Shown here: positions 33,169 through 40,843 of the stretch, in pieces
Layout: each line of letters begins with the position of its first letter
How positions within the stretch are numbered: position 1 is the first letter of the stretch
Origin: JAKFDK01 sp036676195
GTDB taxonomy: Bacteria; Bacillota; Sulfobacillia; Symbiobacteriales; ZC4RG38
Direction: 5' to 3'
NCBI GenBank assembly: GCA_036676195.1
Contig: JAKFDK010000102.1
Location: forward strand, 1-48,381
Length of the DNA stretch: 48,381 bases
Program-made: the position numbers and the translations under genes
The notes under the pieces: generated by a model
Seen by the model: the letters and a program-made list of their open reading frames with translations, nothing else
What the model was told of the DNA's origin: nothing
Database searches by the model: none

Positions 33169-34044
33169 CTACACCTTCTTCCGCTCTGGCGTACCAAAGA
33201 TCCCGTAGGGCCGTATCACCAGCACAGCCAGAATGACACTGAACGCAAAGGCGGATTTCATGTTCGTGGAGACGTAAGTGGCCACCAGGTTTTCCAATAT
33301 TCCCAGGAGCACACCACCGGCCACGGATCCGGGCAGGCTGTTGAACCCGCCCAGAATCGCGCCGGCAAACGCTTTCAGTCCCACTTCCTGCATGAAATGC
33401 GGGTCCAGGCCGGTGGTCGGGGCGATCAGCATGCCCGCCAGGCTGCCCAGCATGGCTGCCACCGCCCAGCTCACCCCGAACACGGTGCCGATCGGAATGC
33501 CCATCAGCCGGGCGGCATCCCGATTTGTGGCCGTTGCCCGCATGGCGACGCCGGTCAGGGTATGTTTGAGGAACAGGTACATGACCAGCATCAGAGTGGA
33601 CGAGAGCACGAAGATCAGCAAGGTGCTTTTGCTGAGGGCGAGCCCGGCAAAGCGGTAGGGTTCTTCGCCGACCGCTGAGGGGAAGACTTTCGGCTCATAG
33701 TTCCAGATCAGACCGGCGGTGCCGTTCAGAATCAGGGACAACCCCAGGGTGACGATAATCTGGTTGATAAGCGGCTTGGCGAGCTGGCGGCGAATTAACA
33801 GACGCTCCAGTGTGGCACCGAACCCTGCCGCAAACAGCACGGCGATCACAAGGCTCCACCAGTAGGGGATCTTGGCGGATGTCAGGGCCGTGAAGGCCAC
33901 AAATGTGGACATCAGGGCGATGTCGCCGTGGGCGAAGTTGACCAGCCCGGTCGTTCTGAACACAGCGGTAAGCCCCAGTGCAGCCAGCCCGTAAAGGCTG
34001 CCAGCCGATGCCCCGCCAAGAAGGCTCTGAAATAGGATCGACAA
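33169..34044 (-). CDS. livH: Branched-chain amino-acid-type ABC transporter permease LivH
   Basis: I prefer the TTG at 34044 (MSILFQSLLGGASAGSL), which gives the family's standard 291 residues and follows a GGGGGG stretch 5 bases upstream. The ATG at 34089 overlaps the LivJ gene and its AAGG is immediately adjacent. The signature GLVNFAHGDIALMSTFVAF is present, as is the EAA-like loop NRDAARLMGIPIGTVFGVSW. Several helices. It is the partner of LivM. Confidence 0.92.
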   Translation of the reverse strand: MSILFQSLLGGASAGSLYGLAALGLTAVFRTTGLVNFAHGDIALMSTFVAFTALTSAKIPYWWSLVIAVLFAAGFGATLERLLIRRQLAKPLINQIIVTLGLSLILNGTAGLIWNYEPKVFPSAVGEEPYRFAGLALSKSTLLIFVLSSTLMLVMYLFLKHTLTGVAMRATATNRDAARLMGIPIGTVFGVSWAVAAMLGSLAGMLIAPTTGLDPHFMQEVGLKAFAGAILGGFNSLPGSVAGGVLLGILENLVATYVSTNMKSAFAFSVILAVLVIRPYGIFGTPERKKV

Positions 34045-34072
34045 AGCCGTCCCCCCAGTCGCCGGAATGGTG

Positions 34073-35287
34073 CTAGCCCGAAACGCCATCCTTGATGATG
34101 ATGTACTTGCCGTCCTTCACCTGGCGAATGGACGCCCGGGTATTCGGCTGGTGGCTCTTGTCTGTATAGGTAACCTTGAAGATGCCCGGAAACTCCTTCA
34201 TGGTCTCCAACGCCTTCATCAGATTCTCCCTGGTCAGATCCTTACCGGCCTGCTTCAAGCCTTCAACGAGCACCATACCCGCGTGCCAGCCCAGGAGTTG
34301 GGCGGGTGTTCCGGCACCGGTCCGATACTTGACCCCCTGTTCAACGAACTGCTTGACTGCCGGGTTATTCGTTTCAGCAAGATCCGGAATCTGGCTCACA
34401 ATGTAGGCCTTCACATCCTTGAAGCGCTCCAGGGACGGTAACAGATCGCTGGTAAACGCAGCGGTGTTCAGGATCCACGTGGGCCGGTAGTCGATCTTTT
34501 CCGCTTCTCTGATCAACTGGCCGACCGGCTTGGAATTGGTCATGACCAACACGGCCTCCGCACCGGAAGCCTTCAGTTTCAGAGCGTAGGCCGAATAATC
34601 AACGTCGGCGTTATCATGGCCCACAGTGACCAGAACCTCAGCCCCCATGGCCTTGGCCGCTTCTTTTACGCCGTCCATCGTTTCCTGGCCGGCGTCGTTG
34701 TTGATATGAAAGCCTGCGAGCTTCTTCAGTTTCAGGTCTTCCACGGCAAATCTGACCTGAATCCTGCCCTCGGTAAAGTAGGGCATCATTCCGGCGAACA
34801 GGAACGGGTTATGCGGCTGTTGAAACCGGACGGCCGGTGCCATGCTCGCGACCGCCGGCACCTTGTTCTGCGTCAGATAATCCTGCACTGCGGCCAGGCT
34901 TGGCGTGCAGCAGACTCCGGCAATCGCGAACACCTTGTCCTGTTCGACCAGCTTCTTGGTAGCCGCCACGGTTCGGGAGGGCTGATACTGGTCATCTTCG
35001 ACCAGAATCTTCAACTTGCGCCCGTGAACGCCGCCCTGGTCGTTGGTGTACTTCGCATAGGCTTCCAGGCCCCGCGAAACATCACCCCAAATCGCAGCCG
35101 GTCCCGACAGGGGTACAAAGGTGCCAATCAGGATCTCGCTATCCGTTACTCCCGGGACCGCGACCTTCGGCGCATCGGTCTTCGTCGCGGCCGGGGCTGA
35201 GGGCTGGGATCCGGTTCCACTGCAAGCCACGAGGCCGAGGCTGAGCACTGCGGCAAACGTCTTCAGGATCAGGCTATGGCGAGTCAT
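34073..35287 (-). CDS. livJ: Branched-chain amino-acid-type ABC transporter solute-binding lipoprotein (LivJ/K family)
   Basis: The start at ATG 35287 has GGGAG about 10 bases upstream; 404 residues. A lipoprotein signal ends at lipobox LVAC-SG, followed by a Ser/Thr/Ala tether. The mature part starts VTDSEILIGTFVPLSGPAAI and has NDQGGVHGRKLKILVEDDQY, patterns of the periplasmic-binding-protein type I family that feeds LivHMGF. Two adjacent Cys (GVCCTPSLAAV) occur where most members have GxxxS, an oddity near the ligand cleft. The ligand is unknown; the presence of CoA-activation genes upstream suggests a carboxylic acid or amide. Confidence 0.93.
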   Translation of the reverse strand: MTRHSLILKTFAAVLSLGLVACSGTGSQPSAPAATKTDAPKVAVPGVTDSEILIGTFVPLSGPAAIWGDVSRGLEAYAKYTNDQGGVHGRKLKILVEDDQYQPSRTVAATKKLVEQDKVFAIAGVCCTPSLAAVQDYLTQNKVPAVASMAPAVRFQQPHNPFLFAGMMPYFTEGRIQVRFAVEDLKLKKLAGFHINNDAGQETMDGVKEAAKAMGAEVLVTVGHDNADVDYSAYALKLKASGAEAVLVMTNSKPVGQLIREAEKIDYRPTWILNTAAFTSDLLPSLERFKDVKAYIVSQIPDLAETNNPAVKQFVEQGVKYRTGAGTPAQLLGWHAGMVLVEGLKQAGKDLTRENLMKALETMKEFPGIFKVTYTDKSHQPNTRASIRQVKDGKYIIIKDGVSG

Positions 35288-35350
35288 TTCTGGCACACTC
35301 CCTTGCTTCTGTTCTGTGTTCTTCCGCACCATCCACGTAGGTTCCTGGCG

Positions 35351-36058
35351 TCAGGGGTGCAGTACCACGCGCACGTCTACTGCATACAGTCCCTTGACGG
35401 TGGGAATCAGGGGGTTGATATCCAGCTCCTGCACGGGCGGCGAGTGCCTGGCCATCAGACCTTCGGATCCGCCTACAGCCAACAGTAGCTCCACGAGACC
35501 GTCCACATCCAGCGGCGGGTAGTTACGAAATCCGTTCAGTAAGCGGGCGGCTTTGGTTTCCCCCAACATATCCAGGGCGTCGGCCCGGGTGATGGGTACG
35601 ACCCGAACGCTCACCTCATCCAGGAGTTCCACTAATGTCCCGCCGAGTCCGAACGAGATCGTGGGGCCAAAAGTCGGGTCCATGCTGCATCCGACCAGCA
35701 GTTCCGGCCCTGACGGGACCATCTCTTCCACCAGAAACCCGTCCAGCGTCAACCCCAGAGCGGTGATGCTCCGGCAGGCGGCAGCCACCTCTGTGTCCGT
35801 ACGGAGACCCAGATGCACGCCGCCAACGTCGCTCTTGTGCAGCGCTTCAGGCGAAATAATCTTGACGGCAACGGGATAGCCGATGCGCGTGGCTGCCTCC
35901 ACAGCCTCATCGACGGTTCTGCACTTGTGCCCGGCGGGCACCCGTACCCCGGGAGCGACCTGGGTCAGCAACTGCTTGGCTTCGGGTTCCTGCAGGGTGT
36001 GCGCACCCTTTGTGACCGCCTGTTGCAGGAGCGACTGGACTTCCAGCTCTACCGTCAC
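35351..36058 (-). CDS. ATP-grasp beta subunit of an ADP-forming acyl-CoA synthetase
   Basis: A 235-residue protein with the ATP-grasp-5 pattern of ADP-forming acetyl-CoA synthetase and succinyl-CoA-ligase-like enzymes: GYPVAVKIISPEALHKSDVG, then GVHLGL, GFLVEEMVPSGPELLVGCSM, and FGPTISFGLGGTLVE. A free beta subunit needs an alpha subunit with the CoA-binding and catalytic His part; the gene at 37215-38666 provides this. The CaiB-family gene lies exactly between them. Starts one base after the CaiB stop, so coupled. It would supply ATP-driven formation of an acyl-CoA from the imported acid. Confidence 0.9.
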   Translation of the reverse strand: MTVELEVQSLLQQAVTKGAHTLQEPEAKQLLTQVAPGVRVPAGHKCRTVDEAVEAATRIGYPVAVKIISPEALHKSDVGGVHLGLRTDTEVAAACRSITALGLTLDGFLVEEMVPSGPELLVGCSMDPTFGPTISFGLGGTLVELLDEVSVRVVPITRADALDMLGETKAARLLNGFRNYPPLDVDGLVELLLAVGGSEGLMARHSPPVQELDINPLIPTVKGLYAVDVRVVLHP

Positions 36059-36059
36059 G

Positions 36060-37211
36060 TCAGATCACACCCCTTTCAATGAAGTCGGCCGCAGTATCTT
36101 CAGGCAGACCAAGCTCGGTCAGGATGGCACCCGAATGCTCCCCTGCGACCGGAGCCGGACGGTAAGATTCCAAAGTGGCGAGCGGATGTCCCAGCAGTGG
36201 CTTGACGCTGCCATCGGGGAAGGTGGCGTTTCGTACAACCCCTCGGGCGTGGAAGTGTTCATCGGCCAGGGCGTCGGCGATGGTGTTGACCGGACTGGCG
36301 GGCAGTTCGGCCTCCGTCAGCAGGTCGAGCCATTCCGCCAGGTCCTTCTGCAGGAAGATCTCGTCGAAAATGCCCCAGAGCCTTTCCGACTGCCTCTCTC
36401 GCCCCCGGTCAGTGCGTAGTTCGGGTTCAGCCGCCAGATCCGGCCGGCCAATGACCTCGCAAAGGCGCACCCAGTAGGGGTCCTCCCGCACGCCGAGGAC
36501 GATATGGCCGCCATCGCGGGTGCGGTAGGGCCAGCGGAGTGGGTGCATGCGGTTGCGGGCCCGTTGCGGCCGGCCGGTTGTGTGGAAGTAGCCGGCGGCC
36601 GGCACCATCAGGGCGAGGGTGGCATCGGTCATGGACAGGTCAATGTAACGGCCCCGCCCGGTCTGTTCCCGTTCGAACAGGGCGGTTTGGATTGCCATGA
36701 AGGCAAACAGCGCTCCGGCCTGATCGGCGACCATGAGATAGGGGAGGACGGGAGTACCGTCCTTTTGGGTGACCATACTCAGGGCGCCGGTGACCGCCAG
36801 GTAGTTGGGGTCGTGACCGGGTAAATCCCGCTTGGGTCCGGTCTGGCCGTAGCCGGAGATGGAGCAGTAAATCAGGCGTGGATTGGCGGACGCCAGGGAG
36901 TCATAATCCACCCCCAGCCTGGCGGCGGCGCCGGGCTTGAACCCCTCCACGACGATATCGGCCTTTGCGGCCAGCCGCCGGAAGATCTCCTGCCCTTCCG
37001 GCTGCTTGAGGTCGAGGGACAGGCTGCGCTTGTTGCGGTTGAGGGCTGCGAAGGCACCAGGGTCGGCCACCCGCATGCGGTCACCGACTCCCGGCGGCTC
37101 CACCTTGATCACGTCAGCCCCCATGTCGGCCAGCAGCAGAGTGGCGTAGGGGCCGGGTAAATAGTGGGACAGATCGAGTACACGCAAACCTGAATACGTC
37201 GAAGTGAACAC
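36060..37211 (-). CDS. CaiB/BaiF-family protein (CoA transferase III or alpha-methylacyl-CoA racemase)
   Basis: A 383-residue protein with the family opening RVLDLSHYLPGPYATLLLAD and GADVIKVEPPGVGDRMR, and RNKRSLSLDLKQPEGQEIF. The segment LPGHDPNYLAVTGALSM carries a Gly-His-Asp motif. In alpha-methylacyl-CoA racemases a GHDxNYLAxSG stretch holds an active-site His, whereas CoA transferases usually have a different residue before a catalytic Asp; this tips the call toward racemase, with a CoA transferase still possible. It starts 3 bases after the stop of the CoA-ligase alpha subunit and ends 1 base before the beta subunit gene. Together with the acyl-CoA dehydrogenase this suggests handling of a methyl-branched acyl-CoA. 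Confidence 0.88.
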   Translation of the reverse strand: MFTSTYSGLRVLDLSHYLPGPYATLLLADMGADVIKVEPPGVGDRMRVADPGAFAALNRNKRSLSLDLKQPEGQEIFRRLAAKADIVVEGFKPGAAARLGVDYDSLASANPRLIYCSISGYGQTGPKRDLPGHDPNYLAVTGALSMVTQKDGTPVLPYLMVADQAGALFAFMAIQTALFEREQTGRGRYIDLSMTDATLALMVPAAGYFHTTGRPQRARNRMHPLRWPYRTRDGGHIVLGVREDPYWVRLCEVIGRPDLAAEPELRTDRGRERQSERLWGIFDEIFLQKDLAEWLDLLTEAELPASPVNTIADALADEHFHARGVVRNATFPDGSVKPLLGHPLATLESYRPAPVAGEHSGAILTELGLPEDTAADFIERGVI

Positions 37212-37214
37212 CGG

Positions 37215-38666
37215 CTACGCCCCCCTTTCCCCAGGGCGCCGGGCTTCCCGGTGCCGGTGGCGCCACAGCAGCCGCCCGGCGACGGCAATGGACTCCATGA
37301 CGTCGAACTGAACCACCGCGCCGGCCTGGCGCAGAACTTCAATCATCCGCTGCCGCTGGGCGGCCAGTTCCTCGTGGCCGCTGCTGCGCACCACCACGAT
37401 CCCCCGTGGACCCGGCCCCATCGCAGCCAGCTTTTCCGCCGCCAGTTCGGCCAGCCGCTCGCGCGCACGGGCCGGATGTTGCTGCAGGACGGTCAGATTG
37501 ATATGGGCAATCACCAGGTCCACGGGCTCGCCCAGCAGCACATCGAGTACCTGGCCGAAAGCCTCGCCTTCACGGACGGTGATGGTCCAGTTCGGCAGAT
37601 CAATCGGGTTTTCAAAGGAGTTGCCGGCCGGCAGCCCCATGTCCACGAGCTTCTGCTGGGCTGCCGCCGACAGCTTGGGCAGGGCGAGTCCCGCCCGATG
37701 GCAGGCGTCGGCAGCCAGGACGCTGATCCCGCCGCCGGATCCGACCAGAATGGTCCGGTTGCCGGCGAGGCTGGGCATGCGCTCAAAGGCCGCCAGTGTA
37801 GCCACAAATGCCTCGGGGGTGTCGACCAGAACGGTGCCGGTCTGGCGGCAGAGTCCCTGGAAAACCCGCGCATCGCTGGCCAGAGCCCCGGTGTGGGAGG
37901 CCGCAGCCACCTGGCCCCCGGCCGTCATGCCACCTTTCAGAATGACCACCGGTTTGACGGCTGCCGCCTGCTGCAGGGCCAGGAAAAAGGCGCGTCCCTC
38001 CTTGACCGTTTCCATATGGATGCCGATCACCGCGGTTTCGGGGTCGGCGGCGAAGTACGAGAGCAGTTCGGCCGGTCCCAGGTCGAGTGCGTTCCCCACG
38101 TGGGCGACCTTGCTGAACCTCATCCCCATGACCTCGCCGCTGTTCATCACGTCGCCGCCGAGTCCGCCGCTCTGGATCATCAGGGAGACACTGCCCGGCT
38201 CGTAGGAAAGGGTGTGCATGTAGCTCAGCTTGCTGGCCGGCACGTACAGCCCGATACTGTTGGGACCAAGCAGCCGGATGCCGCCGGCGCGTGCCGCCGC
38301 CAGCAGTTCGGCCTCCCGTGCCTTACCGTCAGTGCCGGTCTCCCCGAAACCAGCCGCGATAATCTGGGCAAACCGGCACCGGCCGGCCAGCCCCCTGACC
38401 ACGTCCAGGACCTGGTCCGAGGGAACCGCAACGTATGCATAGTCGATGGTCTCCGGCAGGTGGGACGCGTCCGGATAGGCCTTCAGCCCACCGATAGTGT
38501 CGGCCTCAGGGTGAACAGGGTAGATGCGCCCAGCGAACCCCTGTTCGTTCAGCATCTTAATTTGCAGCCCGCCCAGGGTCATGCGTTTGGCGGATGCACC
38601 GAAGACGGCCACGGTGCGGGGCTTGAAAAGCGGTGCAAACCTTTCGAGCAGATCTGGCAACGCCAC
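37215..38666 (-). CDS. CoA-binding alpha subunit of an ADP-forming acyl-CoA synthetase
   Basis: I choose GTG 38666 (encoding MALPDLLERFAPLFKPR), which follows AAGGGAGA; a TTG two codons on is an alternative. The open frame upstream to 38984 would overlap the acyl-CoA dehydrogenase and is unlikely. About 483 residues. A Rossmann CoA-binding domain comes first (TVAVFGASAKRMTLGGLQIK), followed by the succinyl-CoA-ligase-like flavodoxin domains with IQSGGLGGDVMNSGEVMG and KGGMTAGGQVAAASHTGALA. The SHTGA segment is where the phosphorylated active-site His sits in this family. It pairs with the separate ATP-grasp subunit at 35351-36058. Confidence 0.92.
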   Translation of the reverse strand: MALPDLLERFAPLFKPRTVAVFGASAKRMTLGGLQIKMLNEQGFAGRIYPVHPEADTIGGLKAYPDASHLPETIDYAYVAVPSDQVLDVVRGLAGRCRFAQIIAAGFGETGTDGKAREAELLAAARAGGIRLLGPNSIGLYVPASKLSYMHTLSYEPGSVSLMIQSGGLGGDVMNSGEVMGMRFSKVAHVGNALDLGPAELLSYFAADPETAVIGIHMETVKEGRAFFLALQQAAAVKPVVILKGGMTAGGQVAAASHTGALASDARVFQGLCRQTGTVLVDTPEAFVATLAAFERMPSLAGNRTILVGSGGGISVLAADACHRAGLALPKLSAAAQQKLVDMGLPAGNSFENPIDLPNWTITVREGEAFGQVLDVLLGEPVDLVIAHINLTVLQQHPARARERLAELAAEKLAAMGPGPRGIVVVRSSGHEELAAQRQRMIEVLRQAGAVVQFDVMESIAVAGRLLWRHRHREARRPGERGA

Positions 38667-38689
38667 GTCTCTCCCTTGCTGGATGAGTG

Positions 38690-39892
38690 CTAGTTCGCGG
38701 TTGTGGGTGCGGCAGCAGGGGCCTGGGCCGGGGGCTTCAGCAGTTCTCTGGCGATCGTATTCCGCTGGATCTCGGACGAGCCGGTCAGGATCCGCCACAT
38801 GCGGGCGTGCCTGTACATCCACTCCACGGGGTGACCCTGCATCAGACCCTCGCCGCCGTGGATCTGCAGCGACCGGTCGACAATGCGTCCCACCGCTTCG
38901 GACGTAAACAGCTTCACCATCGAGGCCCGCTGCCGGACATCCTCGCCACGATCGACGGCCCTGGCTGCGTCGGCGATCATGCACTTGCAGGCATAGAGGT
39001 CTGTGGCCATGTCTGCCAGCATGTGTTGAATTGCCTGAAAGTCGGCGATGCGCCGCTTGAACTGCGTCCGCTGGGTGGCATACTCAGTAGCCAGGTCCAG
39101 AGCCCGGGCGGCCATGCCGACAAAGACGGAGGAGTTCAGGATGCGGTTCTGGGTGATGCGTGACATGGCCCAGCGGAAGCCCTGGCCCTCTTCGCCAAGG
39201 CGGTTGGCCACAGGGATGCGGCAGTCTTCCAGGAAGATTTGTGCCGCGATGGTCTGGCCGTTGATCGCCGTCTGGGGCGGACCCACGCGATAGCCGGGTG
39301 TGGACCTTTCGACCACGAAGGCGCTGATGCCGTCGGGAGAGCCCTTTTCCGGGTTCGTCATGGCGATCACGATGGCAAAATCGGCGTACGAGCTGTAAGA
39401 AGCGAAGTGCTTGACGCCGTTCAGAACGTAGTGGTCACCATCCCGTACGGCCGTCGTCTTCAGATTACCGGCGTCGGAGCCCGCCTGGGGCTCGGTCAAC
39501 GCAAAACAACAGGTCAAATCCCCTTCGGCCAGGGGTGCCAGGTAGCGTTGCTTTTGCTCCGCAGTGGCCCGAAGCAAGATCTCCCCGGCGCGCAAGGGGC
39601 CGCCATAATCCCCCAGGACGTAGTTGTTCAGGGTGGCGCCGGCTCGGTTCAGTTCCTGCTGGAGCGTGGCCAGGCCCTCGATACTCAAGCCCTTCCCGCC
39701 GTACTCAACCGGCAGGTTGATGCCATACCAGCCGGCCGCCCGCGCGAGCTTGCGGACCTTGCGCGTGATCTCGACCGCGGCATCCGGATCGTCCAGATCA
39801 TGGACTCCTGCGGCCTTTTCGAAGGGGATTAATTCTTCAACCACGAATCGGCGAAATTGAATACATAACTCATCTAGCTGCTGGTCCGTCAC
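38690..39892 (-). CDS. Acyl-CoA dehydrogenase, first gene of the 17-gene run
   Basis: The start is GTG 39892 with AGGAGG 7 bases upstream; 400 residues, a normal length. FAD and substrate motifs are clear: CCFALTEPQAGSDAGNLKTT, YVLNGVKHFASYSSYADFAI, and late IHGGEGLMQGHPVEWMYRHA with RILTGSSEIQRNTIARELL. At the place where medium-chain enzymes carry the catalytic Glu (YEGT) this protein has Leu-Thr-Gly, so the base must lie elsewhere, as in isovaleryl- or long-chain-type enzymes, or the reaction differs. A Pro/Ala-rich tail (KPPAQAPAAAPTTAN) ends it. It would introduce the alpha-beta double bond in the acyl-CoA made by the neighbouring ligase. Confidence 0.93.
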   Translation of the reverse strand: MTDQQLDELCIQFRRFVVEELIPFEKAAGVHDLDDPDAAVEITRKVRKLARAAGWYGINLPVEYGGKGLSIEGLATLQQELNRAGATLNNYVLGDYGGPLRAGEILLRATAEQKQRYLAPLAEGDLTCCFALTEPQAGSDAGNLKTTAVRDGDHYVLNGVKHFASYSSYADFAIVIAMTNPEKGSPDGISAFVVERSTPGYRVGPPQTAINGQTIAAQIFLEDCRIPVANRLGEEGQGFRWAMSRITQNRILNSSVFVGMAARALDLATEYATQRTQFKRRIADFQAIQHMLADMATDLYACKCMIADAARAVDRGEDVRQRASMVKLFTSEAVGRIVDRSLQIHGGEGLMQGHPVEWMYRHARMWRILTGSSEIQRNTIARELLKPPAQAPAAAPTTAN

Positions 39893-39920
39893 CAGGAGAC
39901 CTCCTCCAGCCTTACGCCTT

Positions 39921-39939
39921 GTCTATTCCATGGGTAGAC
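39921..39939. promoter_or_regulatory. Inverted repeat GTCTA-N9-TAGAC, candidate operator
   Basis: GTCTATTCCATGGGTAGAC has exact 5-base arms and an internal CCATGG palindrome. It lies between the predicted transcription start of the 17-gene run and its first codon, where a bound repressor would block transcription. The divergent GntR-family protein is the obvious candidate binder. Confidence 0.45.
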
Positions 39940-39946
39940 TTGTCCT

Positions 39947-39956
39947 AAGACGTCTT
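39947..39956. promoter_or_regulatory. Palindrome AAGACGTCTT at the predicted transcription start
   Basis: A perfect 10-base palindrome 7 bases downstream of the -10 element of the minus-strand promoter. It could be a second half of the regulator's binding region. Confidence 0.35.
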
Positions 39957-39963
39957 GTGCCGT

Positions 39964-39993
39964 ATCATAGCTGTTAGAGGATATTTGTGTCAA
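39964..39993 (-). promoter_or_regulatory. Near-consensus sigma-A promoter of the 17-gene run
   Basis: On the minus strand a perfect TTGACA (39988-39993) is followed after 18 bases by TATGAT (39964-39969, 5 of 6). The expected start of the mRNA is near 39957, giving a leader of about 65 bases before GTG 39892. This is the strongest promoter-like sequence I found in the window. Confidence 0.7.
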
Positions 39994-40037
39994 CAAAATT
40001 CGAGGACAATGTTATTTTATGAAACGGGTGAATCGCT

Positions 40038-40805
40038 ATGGAACTGAAACGTGACGGGCCTGATTCACTGTATCGCCAGATTGCGGATGATTTGGAGCAC
40101 TCGATCCACGAGGGAACGCTGAGGCCCCTGGAGCGACTGCCGAGCGAGCAGGAGCTCATGTTGAAGTATGGGGTCAGCCGGGTCACCGTGCGCAAGGCCA
40201 TCGATTTTCTGGAGCATAAGAACCTGGTTGTCCGCCGGCAGGGCCGGGGGACCTTTGCGACCGGTCCCGTGGTGCATCAGGACCCCAGCGCTCCCTTCTA
40301 TGAGGCTCTGGCCGCCCAGGGCGTACAGTACAGCACACAACTCCTGGAGTACGGGCTGGTCACACCTGCTGAGAGCGTGGCTGCGGCGATGCGCCTGGCG
40401 GGAAGCCAGGTGGCCAGAGCGGTCCGGGTCTACTCGATCACCGAAACCCCCATTGGGGTAGCCGTCGCCCACATGCCGGCTGAACTCATCGACCGACTCA
40501 CCCGCGAGCAGATCGCAGAACTGTCAGGCTACGCCCAGTTGCAATTGGCGTTCGGAGTCAAGGTGGCATATGCCCAATTGCACATTCGGTCCCAGCTCTG
40601 CGAATCATGGATCTGCTCCCTCCTGGGACTGCACCCATCGGAGTCCTTGCTCATCCTGGAACGGACCAGTTTCAGCGACGATGACCAGGCCGTGGAGCAT
40701 ACCCAGTTCTTCCTCAGGTCTGATGCCTACGAGTTCGGACTTACCATCAGAGGCGGCCTGCGCCTCTTGCCGGGAGTGCAGGCGTCGAACACCTCGACCA
40801 GATAG
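40038..40805 (+). CDS. GntR-family transcriptional regulator with UTRA ligand domain (HutC type)
   Basis: A 255-residue protein. Residues about 10-70 form the winged helix (SLYRQIADDLEHSIHEGTLR, LPSEQELMLKYGVSRVTVRK, RRQGRGTFAT). The rest is a UTRA ligand-binding domain, including PIGVAVAHMPAELIDRL and the end LTIRGGLRLLPGV. HutC-type regulators are usually repressors released by a small effector, often the substrate of the controlled pathway. It is divergent from the 17-gene run with only 145 bases between start codons, so it very probably controls that run and itself. The ribosome site is weak (GGGTG, 7 bases). Confidence 0.93.
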   Translation: MELKRDGPDSLYRQIADDLEHSIHEGTLRPLERLPSEQELMLKYGVSRVTVRKAIDFLEHKNLVVRRQGRGTFATGPVVHQDPSAPFYEALAAQGVQYSTQLLEYGLVTPAESVAAAMRLAGSQVARAVRVYSITETPIGVAVAHMPAELIDRLTREQIAELSGYAQLQLAFGVKVAYAQLHIRSQLCESWICSLLGLHPSESLLILERTSFSDDDQAVEHTQFFLRSDAYEFGLTIRGGLRLLPGVQASNTSTR

Positions 40806-40843
40806 TGGGACGCGGCCAGAGCCCCGGCAGTGGAGGTAGGGAG

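Noticed and set aside
37251..38693. Plus-strand open frame of 480 codons
   Set aside because: It is antisense to the CoA-ligase alpha subunit, whose motifs are unmistakable.
38667..38984. N-terminal extension of the CoA-ligase alpha subunit
   Set aside because: It would overlap the acyl-CoA dehydrogenase gene by almost 300 bases and shows no family similarity; the GTG at 38666 has a ribosome site.
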